Part shown: positions 5,637-7,997 of the stretch, piece by piece | Position numbering within the stretch: position 1 is the first letter of the stretch | How the letters are laid out: each line of letters starts with the position of its first letter | The notes under the pieces: model-generated | Told to the model about the DNA's origin: nothing | The model's input: the letters and a program-made list of their open reading frames with translations, nothing else | Databases searched by the model: none | Origin: Haloarculaceae archaeon | GTDB taxonomy: Archaea; Halobacteriota; Halobacteria; Halobacteriales; Haloarculaceae | DNA length: 7,997 nt | Direction: 5' to 3' | NCBI GenBank assembly: GCA_028274885.1 | Contig: JAQCMX010000242.1 | Span: 1-7,997, forward strand | Program-made: the position numbers and the translations under genes

Positions 5637-7997
5637 CTAGCCCTCGACAGCGTCCACGTCGGTAATCTCGAACCGGGCACCCCCTCGCTTGCTTTCGGTC
5701 ACAGTAACACTCCAGCCGTGGGCGTCGACGACCTGCTCGACGATACGCAGGCCGAACCCGGTCCCGTCCTCCCTGGTGGAGTATCCAGCCTCGAAGACCC
5801 GCTCACGCTCGGAATCGGGGATGCCGGAACCGGTATCGGCCACGTAAAAGCCCTCATCGATCTCACCGACGCGGACGGTCACGGCATCACCGCCGTGTTC
5901 GACGGCATTCCCATAGAGGTTCTCCAGCAGTTGGCGCAGTCGACCCCGGTCGCATTCGATCGTCTGTGTGGCGTCGACGGTGAGTGATGCTGCTGCCGTC
6001 TCCACGGTCTCCCAGCACTTCTCGGCCACATTGGCGAGCACGACCGGATCCGTCTCGTCCACCTGGTCGCCCTCCCGTGCCAGCGTCAGCAGATCCTCGA
6101 CGAGTGCCTGCCCGCGCTCGATCGCATCGGCCGCTTGGGCGAGGTGCTCGTTTTCTTCAGTGGCTCCTGCTAGCTCGATATGGCCCTGGGCCACGTCGAG
6201 TGGACCCTGCAGGTCGTGGCTGACGATGCCGACGAACTCCTCCAGGCGCTCGTTCTGGCGTTGCACCTCCTCTTTCTGTTCGACCTGCTGGGTAACATCA
6301 TGCGCTGTCCCGACGATATGTGTCACCGCTTCCCCGGTGACAACTGGCGTGAGAACTGTCTGGTAAACTGTCCCCTCTTCGGGGACTGGCAGTTCGACGG
6401 TATAACTGATCGAGTTCTGTGTCTCGACACACTCCTTATATCGGTCGAGAACCTGCTGTCCGCCGGTCTCTCCGAATAGCTCGACCGGCGTCTGCCCTGT
6501 GACTGGCGTGTCGGCCGACAGTCCGACCGTCTGTTTGTAATACTGGTTTGCGTAGCGTAGTTCGAACTCGCCGTCTGCGACATCGACGATGAACTGGCAC
6601 TCTTGGGCGTGCTCGAACAGCGTTTCTACGAGGTCGAGTCTCTGCTCGCGCTCTTTCTTTTCGGTGATATCCTGTATGTATCCCCGAATCACGCTCCCCT
6701 CTCCACCGTGGGCGACACGCTCACCGCGGGCGGTGACCCATCGCTGCTCCCCACTCTGTGTGGTGAGTCGCACGTCCATCTCGTATGGCTCGCCCGTTTC
6801 GAGGCAGGTTTCGAACCGGTCGGTGAGCCGTTCGCGGTCCTCGGGATGGAATACCTCGAACGCCGCCTCCAGGGTTAGATCCACGCCCGTGTCAAGATCG
6901 TAGATCCGGCGGACTCCGTCCGTGAACGTGACTTGTTCCGTCTCCGGATCGTACTCCCACGCCCCGATATCAGCCAACTGCTCCATGTTCGCCATGCGGT
7001 CGTTGGTCCGTTCCAGTTCCTTCTCACGCTCTTTGCGCGCGGTAATGTCCCGGCTGTTGATGACGTAGCCCTCGACCGCAGGATTGTCGAACTGGTTGTT
7101 CCCGCGGCTCTCCAGCCAGCGCCAGGAGCCGTCGGCGTCTCGGACCCGGTACTCCACGATCGAATCTGCGTCCGGTTCGTCGATCCAACGCTCGAAGGCC
7201 GCCATGGCCTCGGCGCGGTCGTCGGGATGGATAAACTCCCAGACACTTTCGCCGATGGCCTCGTTGGGACAGTATCCCAGGATGCGTTCGAGCGACGGAC
7301 TCTGGTACTGGAAAACCCCGTCAGCATCGACAATCGAGATGATATCGCTGGACTTCTCGACGAGTGCCTGGAACCGACGTTCGCGTTGTTTGCGCTCGGT
7401 CAGGTCCCGTCCGATTCCGACCAGTCCAGTCGTCTGGCCGTCCACGTCGGTCAGACGCGCTCCGGTAAACTCGTAGGGGCGACGTTCGCCGTCGGCGGTG
7501 AGCAGGTCGGCTTCGACCGTTGCCTCGCCGTCCGAAAGCGTTGTTCCGATTGCGTCGGTGATGATCTCGCGTTCGTCCTCGGGGAAGAGTTCGATGGCCT
7601 GCATATCGGCCAGTTCCGAGTCGGCATAGCCCGTTACCTGGGACACTTGTTCGTTCCATCGCCAGAGGCTGCCGTCCGTATCGAGGACGTAAAATACGTC
7701 ATCCAGCGCATCGAGTGCCTGCTCGGTAAACTGGCGTTCGGCCCTGAGCTCCCGTTCGCGCTCTTTACGCGCGGTGACATCCTCCTGGGTACCGAGATAC
7801 CGGACGAGTTGGCCATCGTCGTAGATGGGGGAGACGGTCAGCCGGTTCCAGAACTCGGTGCCGTCTTTCCGGTAGTTGCGCAGTTCGACGGAGATGGTCT
7901 CCTCGTTGTCGATGGCCTCACGAAGCGTGGCAACCTTCTCGGGGTCGGTGTCCTCACCCTGGAGGAACCGACAGTTGCGTCCGAGCGTCTCCTCGGG
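5637..7997 (-). CDS. LOV/multi-PAS sensor histidine kinase, N-terminus off the right edge
   Basis: The frame is open from base 7997 to the TAG at 5637-5639, giving 786 visible residues; the true start is outside, and the GTG at 7646 is internal to a PAS domain. Numbering from the edge: LOV domain 1-75 (incomplete, GRNCRFLQG with photoactive-type Cys9, Asn41, Asn51, Gln71); PAS domains about 88-205, 208-325, 328-450 and 453-572, each ending in D(V/L/I)T and a charged helical linker such as ARKERERE; HisKA 583-642 with phospho-acceptor His594 in VSHDLQGPL; HATPase_c about 682-782 with N-box Asn697, G1 box DTGSGIP (721-727) and G2 box GTGFGLRIV (745-753). No membrane segment is visible, so it appears cytoplasmic. 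It should autophosphorylate on His594 in response to light and/or other PAS inputs and pass phosphate to a response regulator, none of which is encoded in this window. Confidence 0.97.
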   Translation of the reverse strand, partial: PEETLGRNCRFLQGEDTDPEKVATLREAIDNEETISVELRNYRKDGTEFWNRLTVSPIYDDGQLVRYLGTQEDVTARKERERELRAERQFTEQALDALDDVFYVLDTDGSLWRWNEQVSQVTGYADSELADMQAIELFPEDEREIITDAIGTTLSDGEATVEADLLTADGERRPYEFTGARLTDVDGQTTGLVGIGRDLTERKQRERRFQALVEKSSDIISIVDADGVFQYQSPSLERILGYCPNEAIGESVWEFIHPDDRAEAMAAFERWIDEPDADSIVEYRVRDADGSWRWLESRGNNQFDNPAVEGYVINSRDITARKEREKELERTNDRMANMEQLADIGAWEYDPETEQVTFTDGVRRIYDLDTGVDLTLEAAFEVFHPEDRERLTDRFETCLETGEPYEMDVRLTTQSGEQRWVTARGERVAHGGEGSVIRGYIQDITEKKEREQRLDLVETLFEHAQECQFIVDVADGEFELRYANQYYKQTVGLSADTPVTGQTPVELFGETGGQQVLDRYKECVETQNSISYTVELPVPEEGTVYQTVLTPVVTGEAVTHIVGTAHDVTQQVEQKEEVQRQNERLEEFVGIVSHDLQGPLDVAQGHIELAGATEENEHLAQAADAIERGQALVEDLLTLAREGDQVDETDPVVLANVAEKCWETVETAAASLTVDATQTIECDRGRLRQLLENLYGNAVEHGGDAVTVRVGEIDEGFYVADTGSGIPDSERERVFEAGYSTREDGTGFGLRIVEQVVDAHGWSVTVTESKRGGARFEITDVDAVEG

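Noticed and set aside
7644..7646. GTG as the start of the sensor kinase
   Set aside because: The frame stays open to the edge, and the 117 codons upstream encode the LOV domain and the first part of a PAS domain, so this codon is internal.

Overview
The window looks like chromosomal DNA of a haloarchaeon (class Halobacteria). Base composition is GC-rich, the predicted proteins are strongly acidic (Asp/Glu rich), two proteins carry twin-arginine (Tat) signal sequences, one of them with an archaeal lipobox, and promoters look like TATA boxes about 26 bp from start codons (leaderless mRNAs). The genus cannot be fixed from this sequence.

Layout, left to right. (1) Bases 1-3230, minus strand: a large secreted surface protein, cut by the left edge. 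It has a Tat signal, a haloarchaeal surface-glycoprotein (BGTF-type) region, four tandem CARDB Ig-like repeats, an Asp/Ser/Gly-rich linker, one membrane helix, and then a long Pro/Gln/acidic tail predicted to be cytoplasmic and containing internal tandem repeats. (2) Bases 3231-3368: a divergent promoter region. (3) Bases 3369-3641, plus strand: a small GIY-YIG nuclease-fold protein of the UPF0213 type. (4) Bases 3690-5375, minus strand, convergent with the previous gene: a Tat-exported lipoprotein of unknown function whose last ~205 residues are two diverged copies of one domain. (5) Bases 5376-5636: an intergenic gap with a very clear TATA element for the lipoprotein. (6) Bases 5637-7997, minus strand, cut by the right edge: a sensor histidine kinase with at least five PAS-type domains. 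The first visible one is a LOV photosensor with its reactive cysteine, followed by HisKA and HATPase_c domains.

The surface protein and the lipoprotein would both lie outside the membrane and the kinase in the cytoplasm. Each of the two complete promoters visible serves its own gene, so there is no sign of an operon. The most notable points are the LOV domain with all the key flavin-site residues, a substitution in the kinase H-box that may bias it against phosphatase activity, the unusual cytoplasmic repeat tail of the surface protein, and the duplicated domain in the orphan lipoprotein. I see no RNA gene, insertion sequence, integrase, CRISPR array or defence system.
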